NCBI RefSeq assembly: GCF_000159095.1
Contig: NZ_GG666301.1
Span: 1-60,179, forward strand
DNA: 60,179 bases
Source: Anaerococcus tetradius ATCC 35098
Lineage (GTDB): Bacteria; Bacillota; Clostridia; Tissierellales; Peptoniphilaceae
Direction: 5' to 3'
Below the pieces are notes generated by a model that was given only the letters and a program-made list of their open reading frames with translations, was not told the DNA's origin and searched no databases. A program made the translations under genes and the position numbers. Below are positions 44,244 through 53,073 of the stretch, one piece after another (the stretch's first letter is position 1; the number at the start of each line of letters is the position of its first letter).

Positions 44244-44379
44244 TTCCTATACACTCCAAACATAATTTTACAGCTTTTGATAAAACTGTATCCATCTCCC
44301 CTCTCCTAGCTCCATATATTATGAAGGCTAGGGAGATTAGCAAAAGTAACTTTCCAACATTTCTTCTTTTGTTTATCAT
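44236..44379 (-). CDS. CD1871A-family CXXC mini-protein
   Basis: 47 residues: one membrane helix (KLLLLISLAFIIYGARRGE) and a C-terminal tail ending CLECIGIG. The CLECIGIG ending and size match the small CXXC proteins annotated as CD1871A family in Clostridia, which commonly sit beside a polyferredoxin. GAGG lies 8-9 nt before the ATG. Overlaps the next start. Its role is unknown; a membrane thiol or metal relay is plausible. Confidence 0.8.
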   Translation of the reverse strand: MINKRRNVGKLLLLISLAFIIYGARRGEMDTVLSKAVKLCLECIGIG

Positions 44380-44391
44380 ATCCTTACCTCA

Positions 44392-44430
44392 ATTATATCT
44401 TAGCATAAGAGTTGTTAAATTCATGTTAAA
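44392..44430 (-). promoter_or_regulatory. Promoter with 11-bp-spaced direct repeats before the CXXC/polyferredoxin operon
   Basis: TTTAAC (44419-44414), 16-bp spacer, TATAAT (44397-44392). Two exact TTTAACA repeats (44430-44424 and 44419-44413) are spaced by 11 bp, the pattern bound by OmpR/PhoB-type response regulators. The site overlaps the histidine kinase stop codon, i.e. next to the genes for such a regulator pair. Confidence 0.65.
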
Positions 44431-45535
44431 TATTTTTAAAAGTTAATAAAAATATGCTACCTTTTGGTTTATTATCTTTAACCTCGATTTTACCGGATAG
44501 GCTTTCTGCTATCTCCTTAGAAAGGGATAGGCCTATACCGAAACCTTCCTTGTTTCTCGAATCGTCAACCTGATAGAATAAATCGAAAATTTCTTCCTTC
44601 TTCTCATCACTTATGCCTATACCCGTATCAGATACCTTAACAAGGACATCTTCACCAGCTTCACTTACTTCTATATCAACCCTGCCCGACTCCTCGTTGT
44701 ACTTTATTGCATTTTCTATTATATTGAAAAGCAATCTTTGGACTAGACCGTCATCAGATGTTAGGTTTATATTAGAATAATTGTAGTTAAGGCTAATATT
44801 TTTCTTGCTAGCCCTATCTTCTAGATCAAATAGAATTTCATCAATCATATCATCCAAGCTGATATGGCTAATATTTAATTTATTTTTCCTACTCAAGAGC
44901 AAAACAGAATCTATCAATTTTTTTAGCCTCTTTAGATTACTATCCATGGTTTCAATAAATTCTATATGGCTAGCATCTTTATTTTTCTGTCTAAAGACAT
45001 CTACTTGAGCTTGCATTATAGCTATGGGTGTTCTAAGTTCATGGGCTACATTTGATGCAAAATCCTTCTGCCTTTTGTAATCCTTATATATCCTATGAAT
45101 AAGATCATCAAACTTTTCCGATAATTCCATGATTTCACTTGGCCCTTCTTCCATGGCAAAGCTTCCCTTAAAACTTTCCGGCTTTTCTATATCGACTTTT
45201 CCAATTTTTTCTTCCAATTTCTTTAGGGGCTTGAGGCTTTTATTTATAATATAGGCGAAAGTAAGAGAACCTATTAGCAAAACCCCTCCCATAACAAGAC
45301 CTAGATAGAGCCTAAAGTCACTAGTTGATTTAAGTTGAGCGCTATCAACTAGAAGGACCATGGACTCGTTATTAGGGGGAAGATTTTGGGAAAATCTATC
45401 AAAAACCGCCTCCATAACCAATACTTGCTTCCTATTTATAAGATAATTAGAAGCACTTATCATCAATATGAAAATTATAACTACAGAAGCTATAAGTCTT
45501 ATGACTATAGAATCGTAAGATTTATTAGTTTTCAT
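44426..45535 (-). CDS. Sensor histidine kinase
   Basis: 369 residues from the ATG at 45535, which overlaps the regulator stop; the frame opens nine codons earlier. Two membrane helices flank a short extracytoplasmic part of about 35 residues (ASNYLINRKQVLVMEAVFDRF), so it likely senses membrane or small signals. HAMP region, H-box FASNVAHELRTPIAI, N-box LLFNIIENAIKYN, G1 DTGIGI and G2 GFGIGLSLS are intact. Cognate to the upstream response regulator. Confidence 0.93.
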   Translation of the reverse strand: MKTNKSYDSIVIRLIASVVIIFILMISASNYLINRKQVLVMEAVFDRFSQNLPPNNESMVLLVDSAQLKSTSDFRLYLGLVMGGVLLIGSLTFAYIINKSLKPLKKLEEKIGKVDIEKPESFKGSFAMEEGPSEIMELSEKFDDLIHRIYKDYKRQKDFASNVAHELRTPIAIMQAQVDVFRQKNKDASHIEFIETMDSNLKRLKKLIDSVLLLSRKNKLNISHISLDDMIDEILFDLEDRASKKNISLNYNYSNINLTSDDGLVQRLLFNIIENAIKYNEESGRVDIEVSEAGEDVLVKVSDTGIGISDEKKEEIFDLFYQVDDSRNKEGFGIGLSLSKEIAESLSGKIEVKDNKPKGSIFLLTFKNI

Positions 45536-46196
45536 AAATTTTATAACCCTTGCCAATAACATTTTCTATATAATTTTTGCCTGTTGCCTTTTTAATCTTC
45601 TTTCTTAGGGAAGACATATGAACCCTTACAGTATTTGAAAAATCATCAGCGTTGGAATCCCATACATGCTCCATTATCTCTTCTACAGTAACATATCTTT
45701 GCCTATTTAAGAAAAGATATTCTATAATCCCAGTCTCCTTGGCTGTGAGGGCTAGGATTCTTCCATCGTAGACAACTTCTCTTTTTACGGTATCAAAACT
45801 TAAATCATTTATCATAATTTCAGTTTCTTCCATGATTGACTTTCTTCTAAGGAGGGAACGCATCCTAGCATCAAGCTCCTTTAAGTCGAAAGGCTTAGTC
45901 ATGTAATCATTAGCCCCGTAATCAAGCCCCCTTACCCTATCATCAATATCGCTTCTTGCTGTAAGCATGATAATGTTAACTTCCCTATTAAACTGCCTGA
46001 TATCTCTTAGGACTTCAAAACCGTCTTTCTTAGGTAAATTTATATCAAGAATAATGATATCATAATTTTCTACATAAGCTAGATCAAGGGCTTCTTCGCC
46101 ATCTGAAGCCGTATCTGTAACATAACCTAAAATATTAAGCCCTTCTTCTAAAAGCCTTAAAAGCTTCTTTTCATCTTCAACAATCAATACTTTCAT
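45525..46196 (-). CDS. OmpR-family response regulator
   Basis: 223 residues. Receiver domain with the acidic pair (VEDE), phospho-acceptor Asp in DIIILDINLPKKDG and Lys in YMTKPF; C-terminal winged helix (RQRYVTVEEIMEHVWDS...VRVHMSSLRKKI). Such regulators bind 11-bp direct repeats, which are present before the polyferredoxin operon. AGGAGG precedes the start. Confidence 0.95.
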   Translation of the reverse strand: MKVLIVEDEKKLLRLLEEGLNILGYVTDTASDGEEALDLAYVENYDIIILDINLPKKDGFEVLRDIRQFNREVNIIMLTARSDIDDRVRGLDYGANDYMTKPFDLKELDARMRSLLRRKSIMEETEIMINDLSFDTVKREVVYDGRILALTAKETGIIEYLFLNRQRYVTVEEIMEHVWDSNADDFSNTVRVHMSSLRKKIKKATGKNYIENVIGKGYKIYEN

Positions 46197-46292
46197 TCAA
46201 ACTCCTCCTCTTATCTAATAAATTATATCATAAGCAGGTTAAATTATTATAAAGATGGCTGCAAATAGGGGCTTATTTTTTTTAATTTTTGT

Positions 46293-46343
46293 TTTACAAA
46301 TTAAGATTTGGGTATATAATTAATACGTAACAATTCATTGTTA
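46293..46343 (+). promoter_or_regulatory. Promoter and palindrome before the Lys/Glu-rich lipoprotein
   Basis: TTTACA (46293-46298), 16-bp spacer, TATAAT (46315-46320). The inverted repeat TAACAAT-TC-ATTGTTA (46328-46343) covers the start site region and may be an operator. Confidence 0.65.
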
Positions 46344-46366
46344 ACGAAAAAAAGGGAGTGATAAAA

Positions 46367-46672
46367 ATGAAAACAAACAAATTAGCAGCAATATTACTAG
46401 TTGCATCATTCGCACTTGCAGGTTGTGGAAACAACGCTGAAAAAGACGCAAAACCAGCTGATACATCAGCAGAAACAAAAGTAGAAGAAAAAGCTGAAGA
46501 CAAAAAAGCTGAAGACAAAAAAGACGAAAAAGCTGAAGACAAAAAAGCTGAAGACAACAAAGCTGAAGACAAAAAAGACGAAAAGTCTGAAGACAAAAAA
46601 GCTGAAGACAACAAAGACGCAGCTCAAGAAAACAAAGACGCAACTCAAGAAAACAAAGACGGCAATAAATAG
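46367..46672 (+). CDS. Small charged low-complexity lipoprotein
   Basis: 101 residues from the ATG at 46367 (GGGAG 9 nt upstream). Lipobox ALAGCGN, then almost only Lys, Glu, Asp and Ala in AEDKKxEK-type repeats, with QENKDA near the end. No folded domain. Divergent from the two-component genes with a separate strong promoter. A spacer-like surface polyampholyte; function not evident. Confidence 0.8.
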   Translation: MKTNKLAAILLVASFALAGCGNNAEKDAKPADTSAETKVEEKAEDKKAEDKKDEKAEDKKAEDNKAEDKKDEKSEDKKAEDNKDAAQENKDATQENKDGNK

Positions 46673-46685
46673 TCGTAATATACAA

Positions 46686-46715
46686 GGAGCTAGCTTAGGC
46701 TGGCTCTTTTTTTCT
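46686..46715 (+). terminator. Terminator after the charged lipoprotein gene
   Basis: Stem GAGC-T-AGC...GCT-G-GCTC followed by TTTTTTTCT. Confidence 0.9.
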
Positions 46716-46909
46716 GCCTTAAAAATCTCTTATTTTCTAAAAACTTTCTTTTGGAAATATCTCCACATAAGCTTGTAAAATAGCGAAATCATATAAGTAA
46801 TAAAGACTAGTAGATTTTATGGAGAAGTTTTTACTAGGATTAGATAACTTCTCACCCTTCCTTCTTCTTAATTAGCTAAGAAGCTCTCACTTTCCATATT
46901 TAGGATAAA

Positions 46910-46941
46910 GTAAAAGACCTCCCAAACTAGGGAGATCCTTT
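46910..46941 (-). terminator. Terminator after the flavodiiron protein gene
   Basis: Minus-strand GATCTCCC-TAGTTT-GGGAGGTC then TTTTACTTT, about 30 nt after the stop. The adjacent 46716-46909 segment has no feature I can support. Confidence 0.85.
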
Positions 46942-46971
46942 AAGTTAAACAGCTAATTTATAATACTTGAT

Positions 46972-48216
46972 TTATTTCTTTTGTGAAGCAGCTTTTGCTT
47001 TTTCTTCTCTACGTTTTTTCATAGAGTCTTTAATTCCTTCAACTATAGCATCCATATCGCCTTCTTTTTGTGATTTAAGGCTTGATACAATGTCTAGTCC
47101 TTCTGGAAGCACATCCATTAGTCTCATTTCTTCGTCAAGGAATTTTTCCATTTTTTCTGCTGCTTGTGGTGCCCAAGTACCATTTCCGATAATTGATACA
47201 GCCCTATTTTGTATATTTAAAGCAGCCATATCATTTAGGAAGTCCTTCATCTTTGGATAGATACCTAGGTTATAGGTTACTGATGCAAGGACAAGGTTAG
47301 AATACTTGAAGGTATCTGCGATTAGGATTGATATATCTGTGCTTGAAACATCTCTTAGGGCGATGTTTGTAATGCCTGCTTCGCAAAGTTTGCTTGCGAG
47401 CGCTTGAGCAGCGTATTCTGTATTACCATACATTGACGCATAAGCGATTAGCACACCTTCTTCTTCTGGTTCATAAGTTGCCCAGTGTACATACTTATCG
47501 ATTATATATCCGAAGTTATCTCTCCAAACAAGTCCGTGAAGTGGGCAGATATATTTAAGGTCTAGTCCGCCTGCTTTTGCTAGGGCACTTTGTACGAATG
47601 TTCCGTATTTACCAACTATGTTTGTATAGTATCTTCTTGCCTCGTCTAGGTAGTCTCTGTCCCAATTTACTTCATCTGCAAATAGTCTACCATTGTTTGC
47701 TATAAATGAACCGAAAGCGTCTGCTGAGAATAGAACCTTGTCATGTGAGTCATAGCTCATTAGAACTTCTGGCCAGTGTACCATTGGAGCTTCAACGAAA
47801 GTAAATTCGTGTTTACCAAAGCTAAAGGTATCTCCTTCTTTTACTTCGATGTATCTATCATCTACATGGTAGCCAAATTGTCTCATAAACATTACTCCCT
47901 TTTCAGAAGAAATGATTTTAAGATTTGGATATCTTTGTAGCATAAGTTCAATTGATGAACAATGGTCTGGTTCCATGTGATGGATTATCATATAGTCAAG
48001 ATCACGACCGTTTAGCACACGGCTAACGTTAATCATATATTCTCTTGTTATAGCCCAGTCAACCGCATCGATTAGAACTGTTTTTTCGTCCATTAGTAGG
48101 TATGAGTTGTAAGAAACTCCTTCAGGAATTGGAAATATATTTTCAAATAAGGCTAATCTTCTATCATCCCCACCTACATAATATAAATCATCTGTTACTT
48201 TTCTAACTGTATACAT
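46972..48216 (-). CDS. Flavodiiron protein (A-type flavoprotein, O2/NO reductase)
   Basis: 414 residues. N-terminal metallo-beta-lactamase-type diiron domain with HHMEPDHCSS (H-x-E-x-D-H), the Asp of SADAFG and the His of LHGLVWR. C-terminal flavodoxin domain (from about 250; IAYASMYGNTEYAAQ FMN loop). It reduces O2 to water or NO to N2O and normally takes electrons from rubredoxin. A short Lys/Ala tail replaces any extra domain. Its gene lies 12 nt after the ACAD fusion gene, the likely electron donor. Confidence 0.96.
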   Translation of the reverse strand: MYTVRKVTDDLYYVGGDDRRLALFENIFPIPEGVSYNSYLLMDEKTVLIDAVDWAITREYMINVSRVLNGRDLDYMIIHHMEPDHCSSIELMLQRYPNLKIISSEKGVMFMRQFGYHVDDRYIEVKEGDTFSFGKHEFTFVEAPMVHWPEVLMSYDSHDKVLFSADAFGSFIANNGRLFADEVNWDRDYLDEARRYYTNIVGKYGTFVQSALAKAGGLDLKYICPLHGLVWRDNFGYIIDKYVHWATYEPEEEGVLIAYASMYGNTEYAAQALASKLCEAGITNIALRDVSSTDISILIADTFKYSNLVLASVTYNLGIYPKMKDFLNDMAALNIQNRAVSIIGNGTWAPQAAEKMEKFLDEEMRLMDVLPEGLDIVSSLKSQKEGDMDAIVEGIKDSMKKRREEKAKAASQKK

Positions 48217-48228
48217 TAAATCCTCCTA

Positions 48229-50157
48229 CTACTTTCTATCTTCTGGGAATTCCATTTTGATGAATTCGTCTTTGGCTTCTCCAGAAACTGGGCTTACCCA
48301 TTCATCTGGTAATTTGTCAAATGGTGTTCCTGGTTCGATACCTTGGCTAGGATCGCCTACTTCTGGGTCATATTCGTAACCAGATCCCAAATCCACGTAA
48401 ATATCTTCTTTGGGTGCCATTTTTCTTGGTTTAGATCTTTTCATTTTTTTCATAGGTGGAGCTGGTTTCTTTTCTTCGCCATTATCAAGTTCTTTGATAA
48501 GTAGTGGAAGGATAACCATAGCATCTCCTACTATACCGTAGTCACAGTTATTAAAGATTGGAGCATTTGCACTATTATTGATTGCAACTATAGTTGAAGC
48601 ATTCTTCATGCCCTTTAAGTGTTGGCCTGCACCTGATACTCCTACACCAATGTAGAGGTTGCCCTTAAATGTTTGACCACTCATACCTATATATCTATCA
48701 AGTGGGACATATTTAAGTGTTTCTGCTACTGGTCTTGATGATGAAATAGCTGCACCTGCTTGATGAGCAAGTTCTTCTATTAGTTTCATATTTTTCTTCT
48801 CACCTATACCACGACCTGCAACAACTACTCTTTGTGCATCTGGAATTGGAGTATTTGGATCAATTCCAACTGTAAAGTCATAGCCATCTTTCTTTAGGGC
48901 TTTTACTAAATTCTTTACAGCTTCTTTTGGATCACCTGTATAGATTTCTTTTTTACGAACACCTGCTATAGGACCTGCTTCTTTGGCACTTCCGCCTGAT
49001 CTTTTCATCTTTGGAGGACGTCCAACAGTATTAGCACCAACTACAACTCTCATTATTTCGTTAGTACCTTCGTAGATTTGTGTAATCTTTGCATCTCTAA
49101 AGAATCTTTCAACATCAACACCCTTGATAAATCCAGAACCACCGTAGATTTGTATAGCTTCTGTAGTAATCTTCATAGCAAGGTCTGATGCGAATTGTTT
49201 AGCCATAGCAGCTTCAGCAGAATATCTTTCATGATTTTCTTTTAACTCTGCAGCTGTATATATCATAAGTCTTGCAGCATGAAGATTTGTAGCCATGTCA
49301 GCAAGTTTGAAGGTATTTGCTTGTAAGTGAGCAATTGGAAGACCGAATTGTTCACGTTCTTTACCATAAGCTAGAGCTGATTCATAAGCACCTTGACCAA
49401 TACCTAGGGCTTGTGAAGCGATACCAATTCTACCACCATCAAGAGTTGCCATAGCAATCTTAAATCCTTGACCTTCTTTACCTAGTAGGTTTTCCTTTGG
49501 AACTTTAACATTATCAAAGTGAAGTTCAGCTGTAGAAGATGATCTGATACCTAACTTGTCATAATGATCTGAGAAAGTGAATCCTTCAAAACCTTTTTCT
49601 ACGATAAATGCTGAAATACCATGAGTACCGATACCTGGTGTAGTAACTGCGAATACTACATATGTATCTGCCTTTGGAGCATTTGTTATAAATATTTTTT
49701 TACCATTTAGGATATAATAATCTCCGTCAAGTTCTGCTGTTGTTTCTGTACCACCAGCATCTGAACCAGCGTTTTCTTCAGTTAGTCCAAAGCCACCTAA
49801 TTTTTCACCCTTAGCAAGTGGAGTTAGGTATTTTTTCTTTTGTTCTTCTGTACCAAAAGCAAAGATTGGCCATGAACCTAAAGATGTATGAGCTGAACAA
49901 ATAACACCAACACCGCCATCTACTCTTGATAATTCTTCTACAACGATTGCATAAGAAATAACATCTAGACCTTGGCCGCCGTATTCTTTAGGATAAGGTA
50001 TTCCCAAGAATCCCAATTCACCCATTTCTTTTACTATATCATCTGGAAACTCGTTTTTTTGATCTAGGTCAAAAGCGATTGGTTTTACTTTTTCTTCAGC
50101 GAAAGCTCTAACTTTTTTACGTAGGGCCTCATGTGCATCTGTTGTCTTAAAAAGCAT
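48229..50157 (-). CDS. Acyl-CoA dehydrogenase / ETF-alpha / cysteine-less rubredoxin-like fusion
   Basis: 642 residues, in three modules. Residues 1-385: short-chain (butyryl-CoA-type) acyl-CoA dehydrogenase with [11 protein letters not shown] (catalytic Glu). Residues about 400-545: C-terminal FAD-binding domain of ETF alpha ([33 protein letters not shown]). A Lys/Pro linker leads to a rubredoxin-like domain (585-636) that keeps [18 protein letters not shown] and the Trp, but D589, S592, S622 and S625 stand where rubredoxin has its four iron-binding cysteines. The coding bases there are clear Ser/Asp codons, so this is not a sequencing slip. First gene of an operon with the flavodiiron protein. 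Enzyme function of the first module is well supported; the electron path is inferred. Confidence 0.92.
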   Translation of the reverse strand: MLFKTTDAHEALRKKVRAFAEEKVKPIAFDLDQKNEFPDDIVKEMGELGFLGIPYPKEYGGQGLDVISYAIVVEELSRVDGGVGVICSAHTSLGSWPIFAFGTEEQKKKYLTPLAKGEKLGGFGLTEENAGSDAGGTETTAELDGDYYILNGKKIFITNAPKADTYVVFAVTTPGIGTHGISAFIVEKGFEGFTFSDHYDKLGIRSSSTAELHFDNVKVPKENLLGKEGQGFKIAMATLDGGRIGIASQALGIGQGAYESALAYGKEREQFGLPIAHLQANTFKLADMATNLHAARLMIYTAAELKENHERYSAEAAMAKQFASDLAMKITTEAIQIYGGSGFIKGVDVERFFRDAKITQIYEGTNEIMRVVVGANTVGRPPKMKRSGGSAKEAGPIAGVRKKEIYTGDPKEAVKNLVKALKKDGYDFTVGIDPNTPIPDAQRVVVAGRGIGEKKNMKLIEELAHQAGAAISSSRPVAETLKYVPLDRYIGMSGQTFKGNLYIGVGVSGAGQHLKGMKNASTIVAINNSANAPIFNNCDYGIVGDAMVILPLLIKELDNGEEKKPAPPMKKMKRSKPRKMAPKEDIYVDLGSGYEYDPEVGDPSQGIEPGTPFDKLPDEWVSPVSGEAKDEFIKMEFPEDRK

Positions 50158-50190
50158 AAAATCCTCCTTTTATAATTGTCATCTAATTAA

Positions 50191-50219
50191 ATTGTAATAT
50201 TAATAAGTAGATTTGTCAA
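50191..50219 (-). promoter_or_regulatory. Promoter of the ACAD-fusion operon
   Basis: TTGACA (50219-50214), 17-bp spacer, TACAAT (50196-50191). A second TTGACA occurs about 18 nt further upstream within a TTTGACA direct repeat, possibly an operator. Confidence 0.75.
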
Positions 50220-50452
50220 ATATATTTACCTGTCAAAATATTTATAAAAATTTTACTAATATATCTAAAATTTTCATGAAATAGCTTGCCTTTGTCAAGA
50301 TGATCTACAATTTAACTAGCTTAGCAAAAAGCATAAATTAAAAAGCTTTTCCTATTTTACTTATAACCATTTTCAACTTTTCCTAATCGTTTTTGTTAGG
50401 TATTTTTCATAAGTCATAAAAATAGAGGTAGAATATCTAGGAGGTGAAAATT

Positions 50453-51106
50453 ATGAAAAAAATTAGCAGAAAAATATTTTTATTACTTGCCCTATCCCTA
50501 ATCCTTTCTTCCTGCAAGGCAGATAATAAGAATAGTGATTCGACTAAGGAAAAAAATATAGAAGTCGAAGAAAATGATACCCCAAAAAAGGAAACCGATA
50601 AGAAAAAAACTAAGGAAGCAGAAAATACCGATAAGTCTAAGGATACTTCTAATAAAACAAGTGAAAAAGCAAAAAGTGAAGAAAGTCCAACTGAAGATAA
50701 GAAAAATGAGAGCGAACAAGCTTCTAGCAAGCAGTCTTCTTCCTATAAGGACGGTATGTATCTAAGTATTCTTTCTTCAGATAAATCGGGCGAAGCTCAA
50801 GGAGAAATAGGCTATTGCAAATCATCCTACGCTGACTCAAACAAAAATATATTTACTATCGAGGGAAGCCTATCCTATAACAAGGACCCTAAAGCCCTTG
50901 AGGGTTACGAAATAATGGCTAATTCAACTTACGAATTTCCCTTTGATGAAAACACAGTATTTCAAGCAACAAGTGGCATGGCAAAGCCTGATATCATGAC
51001 AATTGATGAGTTTAATAAATATCTAAAAGAATGTAAGGACTCAGGCTTAGGATTAGTTCTAGTAATAGAAAATGGACATCTTAAAAGCGTAAGTATTTCT
51101 TCATAA
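50453..51106 (+). CDS. Lipoprotein with charged linker and small C-terminal domain
   Basis: 217 residues from the ATG at 50453 (GGAGGTG upstream). Lipobox LSSCKA, a Lys/Glu/Ser/Thr-rich spacer to about residue 95, then a folded-looking domain of about 110 residues (YKDGMYLSILSSDKSGEAQGEIGYCK...SVSISS). I do not recognise the domain. Divergent from the ACAD operon. Confidence 0.7.
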   Translation: MKKISRKIFLLLALSLILSSCKADNKNSDSTKEKNIEVEENDTPKKETDKKKTKEAENTDKSKDTSNKTSEKAKSEESPTEDKKNESEQASSKQSSSYKDGMYLSILSSDKSGEAQGEIGYCKSSYADSNKNIFTIEGSLSYNKDPKALEGYEIMANSTYEFPFDENTVFQATSGMAKPDIMTIDEFNKYLKECKDSGLGLVLVIENGHLKSVSISS

Positions 51107-51111
51107 AATAA

Positions 51112-51150
51112 TAAAGCAGAAAACAAGCTAAAAACTTCTTTTCTGCTTTT
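51112..51150. terminator. Bidirectional terminator
   Basis: AAAGCAGAAAA...TTTTCTGCTTT stem with a T-run on each side; between the lipoprotein and lacD genes. Confidence 0.85.
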
Positions 51151-51163
51151 CTTTCCTTTATTT

Positions 51164-52147
51164 TTACTCTTCAATCTTTTCAAAGACTGAGTGAGCTGTT
51201 TGTTTTAATACTTCATTTAGGCTTTGGATGTTTTCTTTGCCTGTTGTTTCTAGCCATTTTTTTGCTTCTGCTTGGTCTTTGCCAAAGATTGCTACTGAGT
51301 CTTTCCATGTTGCTCTTCCGCATAGGACGCCGTTAAATTTGGAGTCTGCTTCTTTTGCAAGTTTTAGTGTTTCTTGGAAAAGTTCTGCTGTGATTCCTCC
51401 TGATAGGAAGATAAATGGCAAGTTTGTTGAGTCTGATTGGTCTTTGAAGTGTTTGATTGCTTCTTTTCTTGTATATACTGCTTCTTCTTTGCCAAGACCT
51501 TCTACAAAGTTCATATTGGTTGGTGTTTCAACTTTAAGGACGTCTACCTTATATCTTGGATTAGAGAATTCTTTCATGGCACTGTTTACCTTGTGTGGTC
51601 TAACTTTAGCGTATTCAGCACCTTTTTCTGAGTCCATATTTCTATCGTAGGTTATAATCTCCAAAAAGTGTGGAAGTCCTAGGCCTTCACATTCATAGCC
51701 AACTCTTTCTACCCAAGCTTTTTTGATGTCATTTGTTTTTTCTTCATCATCGCAATCATAGTAAAGTAGGGTTTTAATGGCATTGGCTCCCATTTCCTTG
51801 GCCCTAAGAACGCTCATAAAGTCGATTAGGCGAGGTAGTCTTCCTTCGTCGTATTCGTCGTAGCCTGTTTGTTCATAACTTAGGATAAGACCACGTCCTT
51901 CTGCCTTAGCAGCAATTCCTTTTTCTCCATAGATAGGATCTAGGAGGATTGATGATGCGAAAGGAGTAAGTTCTTTAGAAACTAGTTCTTTGTAAGCACC
52001 TATACCTTCGACATTGTTTAGGTCAGGGTTGGCTTTATCCATCATTTTTTCCATTGAGCCTCTTTGGTCTATTGCAAGGGCAGCTATAGCTCCGTCTTCA
52101 TTTATTAATTTTTTGAGATTTTCTAATTTTTCTTGTGAAATTTTCAT
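51164..52147 (-). CDS. lacD: Tagatose-1,6-bisphosphate aldolase
   Basis: 327 residues, the usual class I LacD length. AIDQRGSMEKMM near the N-terminus, VDVLKVETPTNM (Schiff-base lysine region) and FIFLSGGITAELFQ match LacD. Splits tagatose-1,6-bisphosphate into dihydroxyacetone phosphate and glyceraldehyde-3-phosphate. Overlaps lacC by four bases. Confidence 0.95.
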   Translation of the reverse strand: MKISQEKLENLKKLINEDGAIAALAIDQRGSMEKMMDKANPDLNNVEGIGAYKELVSKELTPFASSILLDPIYGEKGIAAKAEGRGLILSYEQTGYDEYDEGRLPRLIDFMSVLRAKEMGANAIKTLLYYDCDDEEKTNDIKKAWVERVGYECEGLGLPHFLEIITYDRNMDSEKGAEYAKVRPHKVNSAMKEFSNPRYKVDVLKVETPTNMNFVEGLGKEEAVYTRKEAIKHFKDQSDSTNLPFIFLSGGITAELFQETLKLAKEADSKFNGVLCGRATWKDSVAIFGKDQAEAKKWLETTGKENIQSLNEVLKQTAHSVFEKIEE

Positions 52148-53073
52148 CTTAACTCCTCAACTTTTATTTCGTTAAAATATTTATCGAACTTCTCTATTTC
52201 TATGTGGGCAATTTCTTCTGTAAGGACATTTAGTATACCGCAAGTCATAGAGGTCTTTATTATATTTATATCATCATAATCCTTATCTATTGCAAAAAGG
52301 GCACCAGCAAGGGAGGAGTCTCCACTTCCTACTGGATTTATGGCTTTAACTTTAGGGACTTGGGCGTTGTAAATCTTATCTTTAATTTTAACCATAGCTC
52401 CGTCTTTGCCCATAGATACTATTATATATGGGATATCTTTAAAAGGTTCTTCTTTTAGGATATCTTTTAAGTCTTCTTTTTTTATTTTTTTAGCTAGTAG
52501 GTCGGCTATTTCTGTTTCGTTAGGTTTTATTAGGTCTGGTTTTATTTCTGCATTTACAAGGTCTTTTAGGCTTTGACCTGATGTGTCAACTGATACGAAT
52601 TTACCGTGACTTTTGGCGTATTTAATGATTTGTTTATAAAAATCACTTGTTAATCCCTTAGGAAGGGAACCTGATATATTTATTATCCTTGAGCCTTGGC
52701 TTATTTCATCAAGGCTCGATATGAATTTTTCTGCCTCTTCATTTTTTATTGTAGGTCCCGCTTCTAGAATTTCAGTTTGTTTTCCTTCGTGAAGGATGGC
52801 TATACAATTTCTTGTTTCTCCTTCGATTTTTATAAATCTAGATTCTTGGTCTCTTTTTTTTAAGCCTTCTTCTATAAATTCGCCGAGTTTTCCTCCAACA
52901 AAGCCTGAATGAACAGGCTCAGCCCCGAGTTCTTTTAGGACATAGCCAACGTGGATGCCCTTTCCTCCTGGTTCTTTGTTGATAGTTGATGTTCTTGTTA
53001 CATCGTCTATATTAAATTTATCTAGTTGGTAAGATATGTCTACAGAAGGATTTGCTGTTATAGTTAGTATCAT
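52144..53073 (-). CDS. lacC: PfkB-family sugar kinase, tagatose-6-phosphate kinase type
   Basis: 309 residues. PfkB fold with GGKGIHVGYVLKELG and the catalytic NPVGSGDSSLAG. 1-Phosphofructokinases look alike, but the neighbouring lacD, agaS and lacAB genes point to tagatose-6-phosphate. Overlaps nagA by four bases. Confidence 0.88.
   Translation of the reverse strand: MILTITANPSVDISYQLDKFNIDDVTRTSTINKEPGGKGIHVGYVLKELGAEPVHSGFVGGKLGEFIEEGLKKRDQESRFIKIEGETRNCIAILHEGKQTEILEAGPTIKNEEAEKFISSLDEISQGSRIINISGSLPKGLTSDFYKQIIKYAKSHGKFVSVDTSGQSLKDLVNAEIKPDLIKPNETEIADLLAKKIKKEDLKDILKEEPFKDIPYIIVSMGKDGAMVKIKDKIYNAQVPKVKAINPVGSGDSSLAGALFAIDKDYDDINIIKTSMTCGILNVLTEEIAHIEIEKFDKYFNEIKVEELR

Noticed and set aside
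46294-46685. Minus-strand serine/phenylalanine-rich or leucine-rich frames
   Set aside because: Antisense to the Lys/Glu repeat lipoprotein; codon pattern follows from its repeats.
48361-48420. Sequencing error as cause of missing rubredoxin cysteines
   Set aside because: All four sites are changed by different codons while the reading frame and neighbouring conserved residues stay intact; a single error cannot explain this.
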